Source of the DNA: Maridesulfovibrio hydrothermalis AM13 = DSM 14728
GTDB lineage: Bacteria > Desulfobacterota > Desulfovibrionia > Desulfovibrionales > Desulfovibrionaceae
Direction of reading: 5' to 3'
DNA: 64,000 nucleotides
NCBI RefSeq assembly: GCF_000331025.1
Contig: NC_020055.1
Location: 2,885,370 to 2,949,369 of the forward strand
The notes beneath the pieces were generated by a model. That model was not told where the DNA came from and searched no databases. It saw nothing but the letters and a program-made list of their open reading frames with translations. The stretch's first letter is position 1. Each line of letters begins with the position of its first letter. The position numbers and the translations under genes are program-made. Shown piece by piece: positions 1-8,843 of this stretch.

Positions 1-938
1 CACATCATAGTCATAAGTTGCGCCTGCATATCAGTAGGAAATCCCGGATACGGCTGGGTGGTAATATCAATACCGACCATATCTCCATCGCGGCGCACGC
101 GGACTCCGCCTTCTTCCTCCTGCATCCAGACACCCATTTTGCGCATTTTGTAGACAACCGCATCAAGCTCTTTAAAAGGACAGTCTTCTATAAGCAGTTC
201 TCCGTCTGTCATAGCTGCGGCAACCATATAAGTTCCGGCCTCAATACGGTCCGGCATAATTTTATAGTCACATCCTTTCAGTGAAGAAACACCTTCAACT
301 TTAATAATACTGGTGCCATGCCCACTGATTTTAGCTCCGCAGGCAATGAGGAAATTGGCTAGATCCACTACTTCAGGTTCGCGGGCCGCATTCTCGATAA
401 TGGAATCCCCATCGGCAATTGTTGCGGCCATAAGCACATTCTGTGTTCCGCCCACAGTGGGAAAATCAAAATGAATGTGTGCACCTTTCAGCTGGTCACA
501 ACGTCCATGAATATAACCTGAATTCAAATCGAAGGTCGCTCCCATCTGCTCAAAGGCGGTAAGATGCAGATCAACAGGACGCGCCCCGATAGCACACCCG
601 CCGGGCAGCGCAACCTTGGCTTCACCTTTCAGTGCCAGCAGAGGTCCGAGGCAAAGCACGGAAGCACGCATTGTTTTGACCAGCTCATATGGAGCCTCAA
701 TTTTAATATCTTTTACAATGCTGGTGACATTATTTCCATCAAATGACGTTTCACACCCCAAAATACCGAGGAGCTTGAGAGTTGTGTGAATGTCTCTTAG
801 ACGGGGAACGTTAGTCAGACTGACCGGTCCTTCAGGTAGAATACAGGCAAGCAGAATCGGCAAAGCTGCGTTTTTGGAACCGCTTACCCTGATCGGACCA
901 TTAAGGGGCACTCCCCCTTCAATTACTAATTTGTCCAT
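1..938 (-). CDS. murA: UDP-N-acetylglucosamine 1-carboxyvinyltransferase (partial, C-terminus outside window)
   Basis: Catalyses enolpyruvyl transfer from PEP to UDP-GlcNAc, the first committed step of peptidoglycan synthesis in the cytoplasm. Reading the minus strand from an ATG at 938 gives 312 uninterrupted codons that run off the left edge, about three quarters of the usual 420 residues. Landmarks are [11 protein letters not shown] near the N-terminus, with the Lys-Asn pair that binds substrate, and [15 protein letters not shown], with the active-site Cys in the GCAIG loop. An AAGGAAAT ribosome-binding site sits just before the ATG. No partner gene is visible on this side. Identification is secure; only the last quarter of the protein is unseen. 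Confidence 0.96.
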   Translation of the reverse strand, partial: MDKLVIEGGVPLNGPIRVSGSKNAALPILLACILPEGPVSLTNVPRLRDIHTTLKLLGILGCETSFDGNNVTSIVKDIKIEAPYELVKTMRASVLCLGPLLALKGEAKVALPGGCAIGARPVDLHLTAFEQMGATFDLNSGYIHGRCDQLKGAHIHFDFPTVGGTQNVLMAATIADGDSIIENAAREPEVVDLANFLIACGAKISGHGTSIIKVEGVSSLKGCDYKIMPDRIEAGTYMVAAAMTDGELLIEDCPFKELDAVVYKMRKMGVWMQEEEGGVRVRRDGDMVGIDITTQPYPGFPTDMQAQLMTMM

Positions 939-992
939 TTTATTTCCTTATTTTTAGTACAGAGGCGTTACATGCTTTTGACAGTTTATATC

Positions 993-1027
993 GCCTCCGG
1001 CGGCCAAAGGTGATAATCCCTTTTGGA
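993..1027. repeat. GCCTCCGGCGG-type intergenic repeat remnant
   Basis: GCCTCCGGCGGCC is followed at once by an imperfect hairpin with arms CCAAAGG and CCTTTTGG. Similar GC-rich cores occur upstream of selA (8623-8632) and atpA (22087-22098) and, more degenerate, at 53921-53933. This looks like a small dispersed intergenic element of the genome, now partly decayed. Confidence 0.45.
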
Positions 1028-1217
1028 AACCTTAATAATTTTCTTTTAAATAAATATAAAAATGTTCGTTGCACATAATGGCAGAATAGTGAACCTGATG
1101 TTTTGTTTATTTTCTTTTTTTATAAAGCACAGAAATCATTCTTGATCAAATAAGATGAAAGGCCACCATCAGAACGAATCCTTTATGTGCTATTTTCCGT
1201 TTTTTTTCAAAAACTTC

Positions 1218-1246
1218 TTGACCATCTAGCCGTGCTTGTTTAAACA
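1218..1246 (+). promoter_or_regulatory. probable sigma-70 promoter for the tRNA-His pair
   Basis: TTGACC at 1218-1223 and TAAACA at 1241-1246 are separated by 17 bases. The expected transcription start falls a few bases before the first tRNA at 1262. The -35 box is good and the -10 box is weak. Confidence 0.5.
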
Positions 1247-1261
1247 CACTCTTCAACACGC

Positions 1262-1338
1262 GGTGGGTGTAGCTCAGTTGGTAGAGCACTTGGTTGTGGC
1301 CCAAGTGGCCGGGGGTTCAAGTCCCCTCACTCACCCCA
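1262..1338 (+). tRNA. tRNA-His (anticodon GTG), copy 1
   Basis: Full cloverleaf: acceptor GTGGGTG pairs with CACTCAC, the D-arm begins AGCTCAG, the anticodon loop is TTGTGGC with GTG, the T-loop is TTCAAGT, and CCA is encoded. The extra G at 1262 faces discriminator C at 1335, the G-1:C73 identity pair specific to tRNA-His. It differs from copy 2 by one base in the D-loop region. Confidence 0.96.
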
Positions 1339-1349
1339 TTTGACATTTA

Positions 1350-1377
1350 AGAGATCATTTAACGTGATGCTCTTTTT
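1350..1377 (+). terminator. weak hairpin between the two tRNA-His genes
   Basis: AGAGATCA and TGATGCTCT pair with one bulged G around a 7-base loop and are followed by TTTTT. It could be a leaky terminator or a processing hairpin within a tandem tRNA transcript. The second gene has no obvious promoter of its own, so read-through is likely. Confidence 0.35.
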
Positions 1378-1379
1378 AC

Positions 1380-1456
1380 GGTGGGTGTAGCTCAGCTGGT
1401 AGAGCACTTGGTTGTGGCCCAAGTGGCCGGGGGTTCAAGTCCCCTCACTCACCCCA
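1380..1456 (+). tRNA. tRNA-His (anticodon GTG), copy 2
   Basis: Identical to copy 1 except for C instead of T in the D-loop region (AGCTCAGCTGG versus AGCTCAGTTGG). G-1 at 1380, C73 at 1453 and an encoded CCA are all present. The spacer to copy 1 is 41 bases. A recent tandem duplication is the simplest explanation. Confidence 0.96.
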
Positions 1457-1467
1457 TAAAATTTCAA

Positions 1468-1496
1468 GGGATCAGATTAATCTGATCCCTTTTTTT
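1468..1496 (+). terminator. intrinsic terminator after tRNA-His genes
   Basis: Self-complementary arms AGGGATCAGATT and AATCTGATCCCT are followed by a run of T at 1490-1496. This is a strong Rho-independent terminator closing the tRNA transcription unit. Confidence 0.9.
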
Positions 1497-1535
1497 ATTG
1501 GACTTGGTCAATGCCCATTTTTTGAAATAGAGCCA

Positions 1536-1579
1536 TAAAAAACAGCCCCGAATCAAACACCAGATCCGAGGCTTTTTTT
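1536..1579 (-). terminator. bidirectional terminator after katA
   Basis: GCCCCGAATC (1545-1554) and GATCCGAGGC (1563-1572) form a 10-bp stem around an 8-base loop. There is an A-run on the left (1536-1542) and a T-run on the right (1573-1579), so it can stop transcription in both directions. It lies just past the katA stop codon. Confidence 0.85.
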
Positions 1580-1597
1580 AAGATTGTTCAGTTAATC

Positions 1598-3049
1598 TTA
1601 TTTAACTTCATCAAGATCAATTCCAAGAGCATCTGCAACTCCTTTGCCGTAAGCAGGATCGGCCTTGAGGCAATTACCGATATGGCGAATCTTAATTTCC
1701 TTCGGAGCATCACCCATGCCACGCGCAGTATTTTCAAACAGCACCTTTTGCTGCTCTGCATTCATTAAATTAAATAACAAACCGGGCTGGGTGTAATAGT
1801 CATCATCCTCGCGGTGATTCCAGCGATCCACGCCGCCGTCAACATCCAAAAGCAGCTCTGCAAAGTCAGGCTGCTCCTGCCACTCGCCGTAACTGTTAGG
1901 CTCATAACCAAGAGCACTGCCATAGTTACCGTCTACACGCATAGTTCCATCACGACTGTAGCCGTGCACAGGGCATCGTGCTGCGTTTACAGGTATAAGG
2001 TGATGGTTGACTCCAAGACGATACCGCTGAGCGTCTCCATAGGAAAACAAGCGGCCTTGCAGCATCTTATCCGGCGAGAAGCTGATGCCGGGAACAATAT
2101 TTGCCGGATTGAATGCCGACTGCTCAACTTCAGCAAAATAATTTTCAGGATTGCGGTTGAGTTCAAATTCACCAACTTCAATAAGCGGATAATCAGCATG
2201 ATACCAGACTTTTGTCAGATCGAAAGGGTTATGCTTATAAGTTGCAGCTTCCTTTTCCGGCATAATCTGCACGAACATTTTCCAGCGCGGAAAATCTTTA
2301 TTTTCAATTGAATCATAAAGATCACGCTGATGACTTTCCCTGCACATACCGACGATCTTCATAGCTTCCTCGTCAGACAGATTTTCAATGCCCTGCTGGG
2401 TATGAAAGTGAAATTTCACCCAGAACCGTTCATTTTCAGCATTAATAAAACTGAAGGTATGGCTGCCGAAACCGTGCATATGACGATAACTTTTCGGGAT
2501 GCCGCGTTCACTCATAGTAATAGTAACCTGATGCAATGCTTCAGGAAGAGATGTCCAGAAATCCCAGTTATTCTTAGCACTGCGCATATTGGTTCGCGGA
2601 TCACGTTTAACAGCATGATTGAGATCGGGAAACTTGAGCGGATCACGCAGGAAAAAGACAGGAGTATTATTACCGACCAGATCCCAGTTACCCTGATCAG
2701 TATAGAATTTCATAGCAAAGCCACGGATATCACGTTCAGCGTCTGCCGCGCCGCGTTCACCTGCTACGGTGGAAAAACGCACAAACATCTCAGTCTTCTT
2801 TCCAATTTCAGAAAATAGATCTGCTTTAGTATACTCAGTAATATCTTTGGTAACAGTAAATGTGCCGTAAGCACCGGAACCTTTTGCGTGCATACGCCGT
2901 TCAGGGATAACTTCACGGTCAAAATGAGCCAGTTTTTCCAGAAACCACACATCCTGCAAAAGCATAGGCCCTCTGGGACCAACGGTCATTGCATTCTGAT
3001 TATCAGGGACAGGTGCGCCAAAATTAGTGGTCAGCTTCTTCTTTGCCAT
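1598..3049 (-). CDS. katA: monofunctional haem catalase
   Basis: Breaks down hydrogen peroxide to water and oxygen in the cytoplasm. The 483-residue length fits the small-subunit catalases. Visible motifs are [15 protein letters not shown], containing the distal His; [16 protein letters not shown], typical of the core; and [14 protein letters not shown], with the proximal haem-ligand Tyr. The frame stays open upstream to 3151, but the ATG at 3049 (MAKKKLTT) has an AAGGAG site right before it and matches catalase N-termini, so that start is used. A PerR/Fur-like palindrome lies about 100 bases upstream and perR is the next gene upstream, so peroxide induction through PerR is likely. Catalase is an oxygen-defence enzyme often kept by sulfate reducers. 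Confidence 0.96.
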   Translation of the reverse strand: MAKKKLTTNFGAPVPDNQNAMTVGPRGPMLLQDVWFLEKLAHFDREVIPERRMHAKGSGAYGTFTVTKDITEYTKADLFSEIGKKTEMFVRFSTVAGERGAADAERDIRGFAMKFYTDQGNWDLVGNNTPVFFLRDPLKFPDLNHAVKRDPRTNMRSAKNNWDFWTSLPEALHQVTITMSERGIPKSYRHMHGFGSHTFSFINAENERFWVKFHFHTQQGIENLSDEEAMKIVGMCRESHQRDLYDSIENKDFPRWKMFVQIMPEKEAATYKHNPFDLTKVWYHADYPLIEVGEFELNRNPENYFAEVEQSAFNPANIVPGISFSPDKMLQGRLFSYGDAQRYRLGVNHHLIPVNAARCPVHGYSRDGTMRVDGNYGSALGYEPNSYGEWQEQPDFAELLLDVDGGVDRWNHREDDDYYTQPGLLFNLMNAEQQKVLFENTARGMGDAPKEIKIRHIGNCLKADPAYGKGVADALGIDLDEVK

Positions 3050-3142
3050 GCCAAACTCCTTGTTAAAAAGATGAAAATATGTCGGGCAGCCATTCATCAC
3101 AGCCAGCCGGCTGGTCACAACTAACAAGAAAGACTCTTTATA

Positions 3143-3155
3143 GATAATCATTATC
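3143..3155. promoter_or_regulatory. PerR/Fur-type operator upstream of katA
   Basis: Perfect palindrome GATAATCATTATC. It matches the inner ATAAT-N-ATTAT core shared by PerR and Fur boxes and sits about 94 bases upstream of the katA start. A near-identical copy precedes perR at 3670-3682. Confidence 0.75.
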
Positions 3156-3213
3156 CATAAGAAACAAAAACTGTCAATTAGTTAATTAACTCAATTGAGG
3201 CTACAAAGTCACC

Positions 3214-3645
3214 TTACTTCTGGCAGGAAGGGCACAAACCGTAAATATCGAACCTATGTCCCTGAATTTTAAAGCCGGAATTTAAAGTCATCTGGGCAAT
3301 TATATTTTCAAAGTTTTCAGGCTCAGTATCTATAATCGTCCCGCAACCGGTACAAATGAGATGAGGATGAGAATGCGGCTTACGCCCGTCATACCTGCTG
3401 CCATCATCGCCGAATTCAAGTTCCAGCAATTCTCCGGAATCTTTCAGCAGCTTGATGGTCTTATAGACCGTTGCAAGACTGGTGGTGGGAAAATCGTTCT
3501 TGATCTGCGTATATACGTGATCCGCACTGGGATGAGTTTCATCCTCGACAATCACCTTGATGATGGCCACACGCTGAGGAGTTAGACGCTTGCCCTGCTG
3601 GCGTAATAATTCAATAATATGTTCTAGTCGCTTCTTGGTATCCAT
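3214..3645 (-). CDS. perR: Fur-family peroxide-stress repressor
   Basis: Metal-dependent repressor of 143 residues with an N-terminal winged helix (LTPQRVAIIKVI, then TSLATVYKTIKLL) and a C-terminal metal-binding dimerisation domain. Zinc-site CxxC pairs are at 98/101 and 138/141. The regulatory metal site looks PerR-like: His38, Asp86 (in SRYDG, where Fur proteins usually have another residue), His93/His95 and Asp106. It lies immediately upstream of katA in the same direction and is preceded by its own palindrome at 3670-3682, so it probably represses itself and katA until peroxide oxidises it. Ferric-uptake Fur is the alternative, but the Asp86 context and the katA neighbour favour PerR. 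Confidence 0.85.
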   Translation of the reverse strand: MDTKKRLEHIIELLRQQGKRLTPQRVAIIKVIVEDETHPSADHVYTQIKNDFPTTSLATVYKTIKLLKDSGELLELEFGDDGSRYDGRKPHSHPHLICTGCGTIIDTEPENFENIIAQMTLNSGFKIQGHRFDIYGLCPSCQK

Positions 3646-3669
3646 AAAAACAGTCCATGTTTATTTATA

Positions 3670-3682
3670 AATAATCATTATC
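3670..3682. promoter_or_regulatory. PerR/Fur-type operator upstream of perR
   Basis: AATAATCATTATC differs from the katA operator by one base. It is centred about 30 bases upstream of the perR start, as expected for autoregulation. Confidence 0.7.
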
Positions 3683-3740
3683 CGCAACGTTACACCCATC
3701 AAAAGGTTAAGTCCACTCCCCCATTCTCCTGGTTTATTAT

Positions 3741-3774
3741 AAAAAAAACCCCGGTCCATTAACTGAATCCGGGG
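3741..3774 (-). terminator. terminator after selB
   Basis: CCCCGG (3749-3754) and CCGGGG (3769-3774) form a GC stem. On the minus strand it is followed by eight T residues (A-run 3741-3748). It lies 24 bases past the selB stop. Confidence 0.85.
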
Positions 3775-3797
3775 GATTACTGGTCATTTAAAAAAAA

Positions 3798-5705
3798 CTA
3801 ACTCTGTTTCCTGAGCCTGCGCTTATCACCGACACGCATGGTCACTTTTTCCTTATCCATAAACTCAAGCAAGGGTATGGAGAATTTTCTGGAAAGCCCG
3901 AGCAATTCTTTAAAATCCTGCGGTCCCAGCTCTTCATTTTCTGCAAAATACCCCTCAAGTGTTTTCTGCAAACTATCAACGGCAGATTTTGCAAAATACA
4001 TTTCATCTTTAATACGTACAACAAGCCCTTCACTCTGCAAAAGTTTATACACAGGCGAAGCTTCCTTGAATGTAAGATCAAGGGGAGCAAGTACATCTTT
4101 AAGGTTGGGCGGTGTCAGTCCGCCCTTTTCGTAGACATCAAGCAATGTATTGCGCAACTTCTTCTGATCAGACGCAAGAGAGACCTTATGACCGGGCAGA
4201 TGTAAAATTTCCTGCGCCACCACGATTTCATTTTTCTTAATCAGCCTTTCCACAATGGCATGAAAAAGCTTAGCAGGCAGTTTTTTGCCAAAGGTGGAAC
4301 CAATCTCTCCGCGTGAAACACCGGGTTTCATAGGTTCGTTCTTATGAAATTCTTTAAGATGGTTGATCAGCCCTTCAACCAATGTTTCATAATGACCGCC
4401 GAAAACATAATTACGGCTGTCCTTATCAAACAAAAAGACTTTTTGCTGCCCCCCCATAGTCTGAAGCAATTTTTCAAGCGGCTTTGATGCAACATTAGTT
4501 AAAATAGATAGTTCCTGAAAAGTAAGTCCGGCATTCCCCGCAAGTTCAAGCTGGGTAAGAATCAACACCTCCGGATCTGCACAAATCAGCGATTCAAGCC
4601 GTGTCACATCATCAGAAAAACGCTTAACCTTACGGCCCAGAGGGTTCACAATACTCCCCCCCGCAATGGTCCGCAGCGGGGAAAATGAACGGATTACTAT
4701 CCGGTCTCCGTACACTCCCGTCATAGGCTTATCAAAACGAACCTGACAAACTGCACGTTCACCCCGCCCGAGCTTTTCACGGTCCAGAAAATATACTTTC
4801 GCCATAACTTCTTTTGAACCGTGATGGAAATGGATCTCTTTACGATGCTTAAGCGACTTCGGAGATGATTCCAGACAAGTGAGTTCAACATCCCACACAG
4901 TAGAAGGAAATAAAGTCCCCGGCCGTCCAATAACTTCGCCGCGTTCAATATCCTCCACTTCCAGACCATGCAGATTTACAGCTGTACGCCTGCCCGCCGG
5001 AGCGGTTTCAACGCTGGAGCCGTGTGATTGCAGGCTGCGCACTTTCGTTGAGGTCATTTCAGGATACACAACAATATCATCGCCGACCGAAAGCTGACCT
5101 GAAATGAGCGTTCCGGTAACAATGGTTCCATGACCTTTCATAGTAAAAATTCTATCCACAGGAAGCCGCGCCAGATCGGTCCGTCTCTTAGGCGAAAAAG
5201 ATTTCATAAAGGTCGAAAGCTGCGCCTTAAGTTCATCAAGTCCCTGCCCTGTATGTGAAGAAACAGCATGAACCGGAGCCTCGGCAAGAAAGCTGGACGC
5301 AAGGAATTCTTTAACATCCTCTTTAACAAGCTCCAGCCATTCCTCATCAACAGAATCCACTTTAGTGAGCACAACAAAGCCCTGCCTGATGCCCAGTAGA
5401 GTACAAATCTCAAGATGCTCACGAGTCTGAGGCATCACCCCTTCATCAGCTGCGATAACCAGCAGCACAAAGTCAATGCCGGCTGCGCCCGCAACCATGT
5501 TCTTAACAAATTTCTCATGGCCCGGAACATCAATAATGCTCAAATGCTGGTCACCGCCAAGGTCCAGACTCGCAAAACCAAGCTCAATGGTGATACCGCG
5601 CTTCTTCTCCTCAGCCAGACGGTCACAGTCAGTGCCCGTCAAAGCCTTAATCAAACTGGTCTTACCATGATCAATATGACCAGCTGTCCCCATAACTACC
5701 GGCAT
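3798..5705 (-). CDS. selB: selenocysteine-specific elongation factor SelB
   Basis: GTPase that delivers Sec-tRNA(Sec) to ribosomes paused at UGA codons marked by a SECIS hairpin. Length is 635 residues. The N-terminal GTPase domain shows GHIDHGKT (G1, residues 9-16), DVPGHE (G3) and TKVD (G4); EF-Tu-like barrels follow. The C-terminal third is built of the winged-helix repeats that grip the SECIS RNA. The frame opens one codon earlier at a TTG (5708), but an AGGAGG site 4 bases upstream of the ATG at 5705 decides the start. It follows selA and an aminopeptidase gene on the same strand. Its client in this window is the UGA-containing fdhF at 14916. Confidence 0.96.
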   Translation of the reverse strand: MPVVMGTAGHIDHGKTSLIKALTGTDCDRLAEEKKRGITIELGFASLDLGGDQHLSIIDVPGHEKFVKNMVAGAAGIDFVLLVIAADEGVMPQTREHLEICTLLGIRQGFVVLTKVDSVDEEWLELVKEDVKEFLASSFLAEAPVHAVSSHTGQGLDELKAQLSTFMKSFSPKRRTDLARLPVDRIFTMKGHGTIVTGTLISGQLSVGDDIVVYPEMTSTKVRSLQSHGSSVETAPAGRRTAVNLHGLEVEDIERGEVIGRPGTLFPSTVWDVELTCLESSPKSLKHRKEIHFHHGSKEVMAKVYFLDREKLGRGERAVCQVRFDKPMTGVYGDRIVIRSFSPLRTIAGGSIVNPLGRKVKRFSDDVTRLESLICADPEVLILTQLELAGNAGLTFQELSILTNVASKPLEKLLQTMGGQQKVFLFDKDSRNYVFGGHYETLVEGLINHLKEFHKNEPMKPGVSRGEIGSTFGKKLPAKLFHAIVERLIKKNEIVVAQEILHLPGHKVSLASDQKKLRNTLLDVYEKGGLTPPNLKDVLAPLDLTFKEASPVYKLLQSEGLVVRIKDEMYFAKSAVDSLQKTLEGYFAENEELGPQDFKELLGLSRKFSIPLLEFMDKEKVTMRVGDKRRLRKQS

Positions 5706-5726
5706 CAAGCCTCCTGATATTTATGC

Positions 5727-5775
5727 GATGATGCCGCCGGGGGCATCATCCTCCATAAAAAGCGCGTAGCGCATC
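5727..5775. repeat. intergenic repeat: 9-bp hairpin plus GCGCGTAGCGCATC core
   Basis: GATGATGCC and GGCATCATC (5727-5750) form a perfect 9-bp stem. The core GCGCGTAGCGCATC follows at 5762-5775. The same core appears at 26657, 53961 and, degenerate, at 52536 and 58619, always outside genes. It sits between the aminopeptidase stop and the selB start. Confidence 0.6.
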
Positions 5776-5811
5776 CAGCCTTTAAAGCACACAAAACAAT
5801 CAAAGCACAAT

Positions 5812-7197
5812 TTAGCTTTTCAAAAAAGCCCTGAAAGCAAGTTCGGTGGCATACAAATCAGCCTTGCTGGTCAGTTCAAAAGGACTGTGCATAGACAAAA
5901 CAGGGGGGCCGAAATCAATAACATCCATGCCGTATAATGCGAGAAATTTTGCGACAGTGCCGCCCCCGCCGAGATCAACTTTGCCCAGTTCAGCCATCTG
6001 CCAGGGAACTTCAGCTTCGGCAAGAACGCTGCGTAACCACGCCACAAATTCGGGATGAGCGTCATTAGCTCCGACCTTTCCTCTATGTCCGGTAAATTTG
6101 CAAAAACATGGCCCGTAACCGAGGTAGGCAGAGTTCAACTTTTCGTGCACATCCTGATAATCCGGATCAATTGCGGCATGCACATCTGTGGAAAGGGCTT
6201 TGCCTGCCATCATTACACGGGACATCTTGGCTCCCGGCTCCCATGCTTCAATGAGGTCTTCAAGGCAGTATTCAAAGAAAAGAGATTTTGCACCGGTTGA
6301 ACCTTCAGAGCCGACTTCTTCTTTATCGTAGAACAGGACAACCTGTGCATGCTCCGGTTCAGGAGCATTCAGAAACGCTTCAAGAGCAAGAAATACGCAG
6401 GAACGGTCATCCTGACCGTATCCGCCGACAATAGATTTATCCAGTCCCACATAACGGGCAGGTCCGGCAGGTACGATATGCATTTCAGAGCTGAAAAGAT
6501 CTTCTTCGATAATGCCGTATTTTTCGTTGAGCAGCTCAAGAACTTTGCGTTTTACGGACGGCTTGCCGCTCTCATCATCGTTATCGTCATCTTTATTGAA
6601 AGAAAGAGAATGTCCCATGAGAATATTAAGCTTTTCAGCTTCAAATGCATCTGTGACCTTTTTTTCAACCTGCTTGTAAGCGAGGTGCGGCAGGAGATCG
6701 AGAATAGTTAAAACCGGATCATTTAAATCTTCACCGATCGTAACATCTATTTTCTCTCCATCGGCTTTAACAACTACTCCGTGCAGTGCCAAAGGACGCG
6801 CCAGCCATTGATATTTTCTGATTCCGCCATAGTAATGAGTTTTAGCCATACTCATACCGAGATCTTCATAAAGAGGATGCTGCTTGAGATCTAAACGGGG
6901 TGTATCAGCATGCGCCCCGACAAGCCTGAATCCATGCGAGAGTGTTTTTTTACCTTTGCGGGCAATAAAGATTGTCTTATCCCGAAAGCTGCGAAAACAT
7001 TTGTCAGACCCCAGAAAATCATCAAAACCGGCTTCTTCAAGCTTTTCTTCAACATATTTGATTGTCTCCCGCTCGGTTTTACAGCGGGTAAGAAAGTCAA
7101 TGTAACGGGCAGCGAGATCATCCATGCCCTGCTGATGTTCATCGTTTTTGTAGATTTCCCAGCAACTTTTAGTTTTATGCTCAAGTGACATATTCAT
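5812..7197 (-). CDS. M18-family metallo-aminopeptidase
   Basis: Cytoplasmic zinc aminopeptidase of 461 residues, close to the usual M18 length. Motifs seen in order: LVGAHADTPRLDLK (metal-ligand His and Asp), YYGGIRKYQW, FYDKEEVGSEGSTGA (catalytic Glu pair), STDVHAAIDPDY and the C-terminal LSMHSPFEL with a ligand His. Family members release N-terminal, often acidic, residues from peptides. The gene starts 15 bases after the selA stop and precedes selB, so it is probably co-transcribed with the selenocysteine genes, though no functional link is known. ATGs at 7197 and 7191 are both possible; an AAGGA site fits the first. Confidence 0.88.
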   Translation of the reverse strand: MNMSLEHKTKSCWEIYKNDEHQQGMDDLAARYIDFLTRCKTERETIKYVEEKLEEAGFDDFLGSDKCFRSFRDKTIFIARKGKKTLSHGFRLVGAHADTPRLDLKQHPLYEDLGMSMAKTHYYGGIRKYQWLARPLALHGVVVKADGEKIDVTIGEDLNDPVLTILDLLPHLAYKQVEKKVTDAFEAEKLNILMGHSLSFNKDDDNDDESGKPSVKRKVLELLNEKYGIIEEDLFSSEMHIVPAGPARYVGLDKSIVGGYGQDDRSCVFLALEAFLNAPEPEHAQVVLFYDKEEVGSEGSTGAKSLFFEYCLEDLIEAWEPGAKMSRVMMAGKALSTDVHAAIDPDYQDVHEKLNSAYLGYGPCFCKFTGHRGKVGANDAHPEFVAWLRSVLAEAEVPWQMAELGKVDLGGGGTVAKFLALYGMDVIDFGPPVLSMHSPFELTSKADLYATELAFRAFLKS

Positions 7198-7212
7198 ATC
7201 ATATTCCTTTTA

Positions 7213-8616
7213 TTAATCTAAATTAAGAGCTTGCAAAACAGACTGCGCAGCCATGTGGTATTCTTCCCGCGAAAGAGTGCGCGGGTCAAGGCAGAATGCA
7301 TCAAATTCAATACGTGCCACAAGCGGCGGCTCGGTTGAAAGAAGACGCTCCTTAAGCTCCTCCACCGAAATATTGACTTGCGGAAGGACCGTAACTAGAA
7401 ATGTTTTTAAATCCTGCTCCGGAAATGCGCCTCCGCCAACCCGTGATACGCCCTCGCGCACACCGACCTTGACGGAATCACCGAGCACCCGCCTAAACAC
7501 ACGCGCCAAAGACCGGGCCTGAGTTTTAAGATTCTCCGGTTTTTCCATGATCATACGCACTGTAGGTACTTCCCGCATGGCCGTATCAGGGTCAAGGTAA
7601 AGGCGCAGAGTTGCCTCAAGAGCCGCAAGAGTCATTTTATCAATTCGCACAGCCCGGTTAAGCGGGTTGCTTTTGATCATATCTATATATTTTTTAGTAC
7701 CCACAATAATCCCGGCCTGCGGTCCACCCAGAACCTTATCACCGGAAAATGAAACTATATCCACTCCCTCGGCCACAACCTCCTGCACCGTGGGTTCACG
7801 CATAAGCCCAAGCCCCGAAAAATTAGTCAAATTTCCGCTACCGAGATCTTCATAAACAGGGAGGTCATACTTACGTCCCAGCTCTGCCAGCTCCCCGCCA
7901 GAGACTTCTTTAGTAAATCCGATTACCCTGAAATTTGAAGTATGGACTTTCATTAAAAGCGCAGTTTCATCATTGATCGCATTTTCATAATCACGCAGAT
8001 GGGTGCGGTTGGTGGCCCCGACTTCATGCAAAATGGCCCCGCTTTTGGTCATCACATCAGGAATCCTGAAAGATCCTCCGATCTCGACAAGCTGCCCGCG
8101 CGAAACAACAGATTCCCGCCCTTTTGATAAAGTTTCCAGAGTAATCAGCACCGCCGAAGCATTATTGTTTACTACCAGCGCAGCTTCAGCGCCGGTAATT
8201 TCACAGATAAGCTTTTCCACATGACTGTAGCGGCTGCCGCGTTCTCCGGTTTTCAAATCAAATTCAAGGTTTGAATAATTAGCGCAGGCTTCAGCAACAG
8301 CCTTAACCGCACTTTCAGCCAGCAAAGAACGACCCAGATTGGTATGTACAACCACTCCGGTACCGTTCAGCACGCGCCGGAAATGCGGCTTGGCCCCGGC
8401 CCGGACATGGCAGGTCAGGCGCGGAAAAAGCACTTCCGCTGAAAGCTGTTTTTCCTCAGTAACTATCCCGCCCTTGATTTCCTCACGGCAGACATCAAGA
8501 AAGCCATTTACAAGGTCGCGGGAAAGAGTACGCGGCAGGCCGTCAATTACGCCCTCCTCCTCCAATCTGGTAAGAACAGAGTCAACTGACGGCAGGTATT
8601 TGAAAAGGTTGGACAT
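7213..8616 (-). CDS. selA: L-seryl-tRNA(Sec) selenium transferase
   Basis: PLP enzyme that converts seryl-tRNA(Sec) to selenocysteinyl-tRNA(Sec) using selenophosphate. It has 467 residues, a normal length. The N-terminal segment LPSVDSVLTRLEEEG is typical of SelA. The fold-type I core shows NGTGVVVHTNLGRSLL, NNNASAVLITL and SFSGDKVLGGPQAG, with the PLP Lys at 294. The start at 8616 has a GGAGG site 6 bases upstream, supplied by a GC-rich intergenic repeat. It is the first gene of a selA / aminopeptidase / selB block. The other two pathway genes, selD and the tRNA gene selC, were not found in this window. Confidence 0.96.
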   Translation of the reverse strand: MSNLFKYLPSVDSVLTRLEEEGVIDGLPRTLSRDLVNGFLDVCREEIKGGIVTEEKQLSAEVLFPRLTCHVRAGAKPHFRRVLNGTGVVVHTNLGRSLLAESAVKAVAEACANYSNLEFDLKTGERGSRYSHVEKLICEITGAEAALVVNNNASAVLITLETLSKGRESVVSRGQLVEIGGSFRIPDVMTKSGAILHEVGATNRTHLRDYENAINDETALLMKVHTSNFRVIGFTKEVSGGELAELGRKYDLPVYEDLGSGNLTNFSGLGLMREPTVQEVVAEGVDIVSFSGDKVLGGPQAGIIVGTKKYIDMIKSNPLNRAVRIDKMTLAALEATLRLYLDPDTAMREVPTVRMIMEKPENLKTQARSLARVFRRVLGDSVKVGVREGVSRVGGGAFPEQDLKTFLVTVLPQVNISVEELKERLLSTEPPLVARIEFDAFCLDPRTLSREEYHMAAQSVLQALNLD

Positions 8617-8768
8617 CGTAAACCTCCGGAGGCCCTTCCGGGGGACTTAAACCTTTTTGTTCCGCCCCGTGCCGAGGCTCCCCTGTTCAGGGTGTTGCCG
8701 GTTCGGCAACCATCAAATCCGCTGTCCTGCGCATTTGTGAAAAAAGGCTTAAGAATCCCAAAACTTTT
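8617..8768. repeat. hairpin-rich leader of selA with repeat remnants
   Basis: Several short inverted repeats are packed between folC and selA: CCTCCGGAGG (8623-8632), CCCTG / CAGGG around 8691-8702, and GTTGCC / GGCAAC around 8704-8720. The first supplies the selA ribosome-binding site on the minus strand. They resemble the intergenic repeat family seen elsewhere, so decay of a repeat is likelier than a dedicated riboregulator, but a leader function cannot be excluded. Confidence 0.4.
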
Positions 8769-8787
8769 AACGGGCTTTCGCCCTGTT
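8769..8787 (-). terminator. possible terminator after folC
   Basis: On the minus strand GGGC-GAAA-GCCC forms a GNRA-capped stem, extended by AAC/GTT with one bulge. It is followed by a poor T-run (AAAAGTTTT). It lies about 57 bases past the folC stop. Confidence 0.4.
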
Positions 8788-8843
8788 AACAAAATATGGA
8801 TTAAGAATAATTACCACTTAAAAACTGGAATCGGAAAAAAAAC

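Larger units (their letters stand above)
939..1261. other. gene-free AT-rich stretch between murA and tRNA-His
   Basis: No open frame with coding character was seen in these 323 bases. They hold a remnant of the GCCTCCGGCGGCC intergenic repeat (993-1005), a short inverted repeat CCAAAGG / CCTTTTGG just after it (1004-1027), poly-T rich sequence, and the tRNA promoter at the right end. Confidence 0.6.

Noticed and set aside
3050-3151. N-terminal extension of catalase to 3151
   Set aside because: The extra 34 residues resemble no catalase, overlap the PerR box, and ATG 3049 has a strong ribosome-binding site.
8617-8843. A possible tRNA-Sec gene (selC) next to selA
   Set aside because: Hairpins are present, but no 8-bp acceptor, TCA anticodon arm or T-loop motif could be assembled on either strand.
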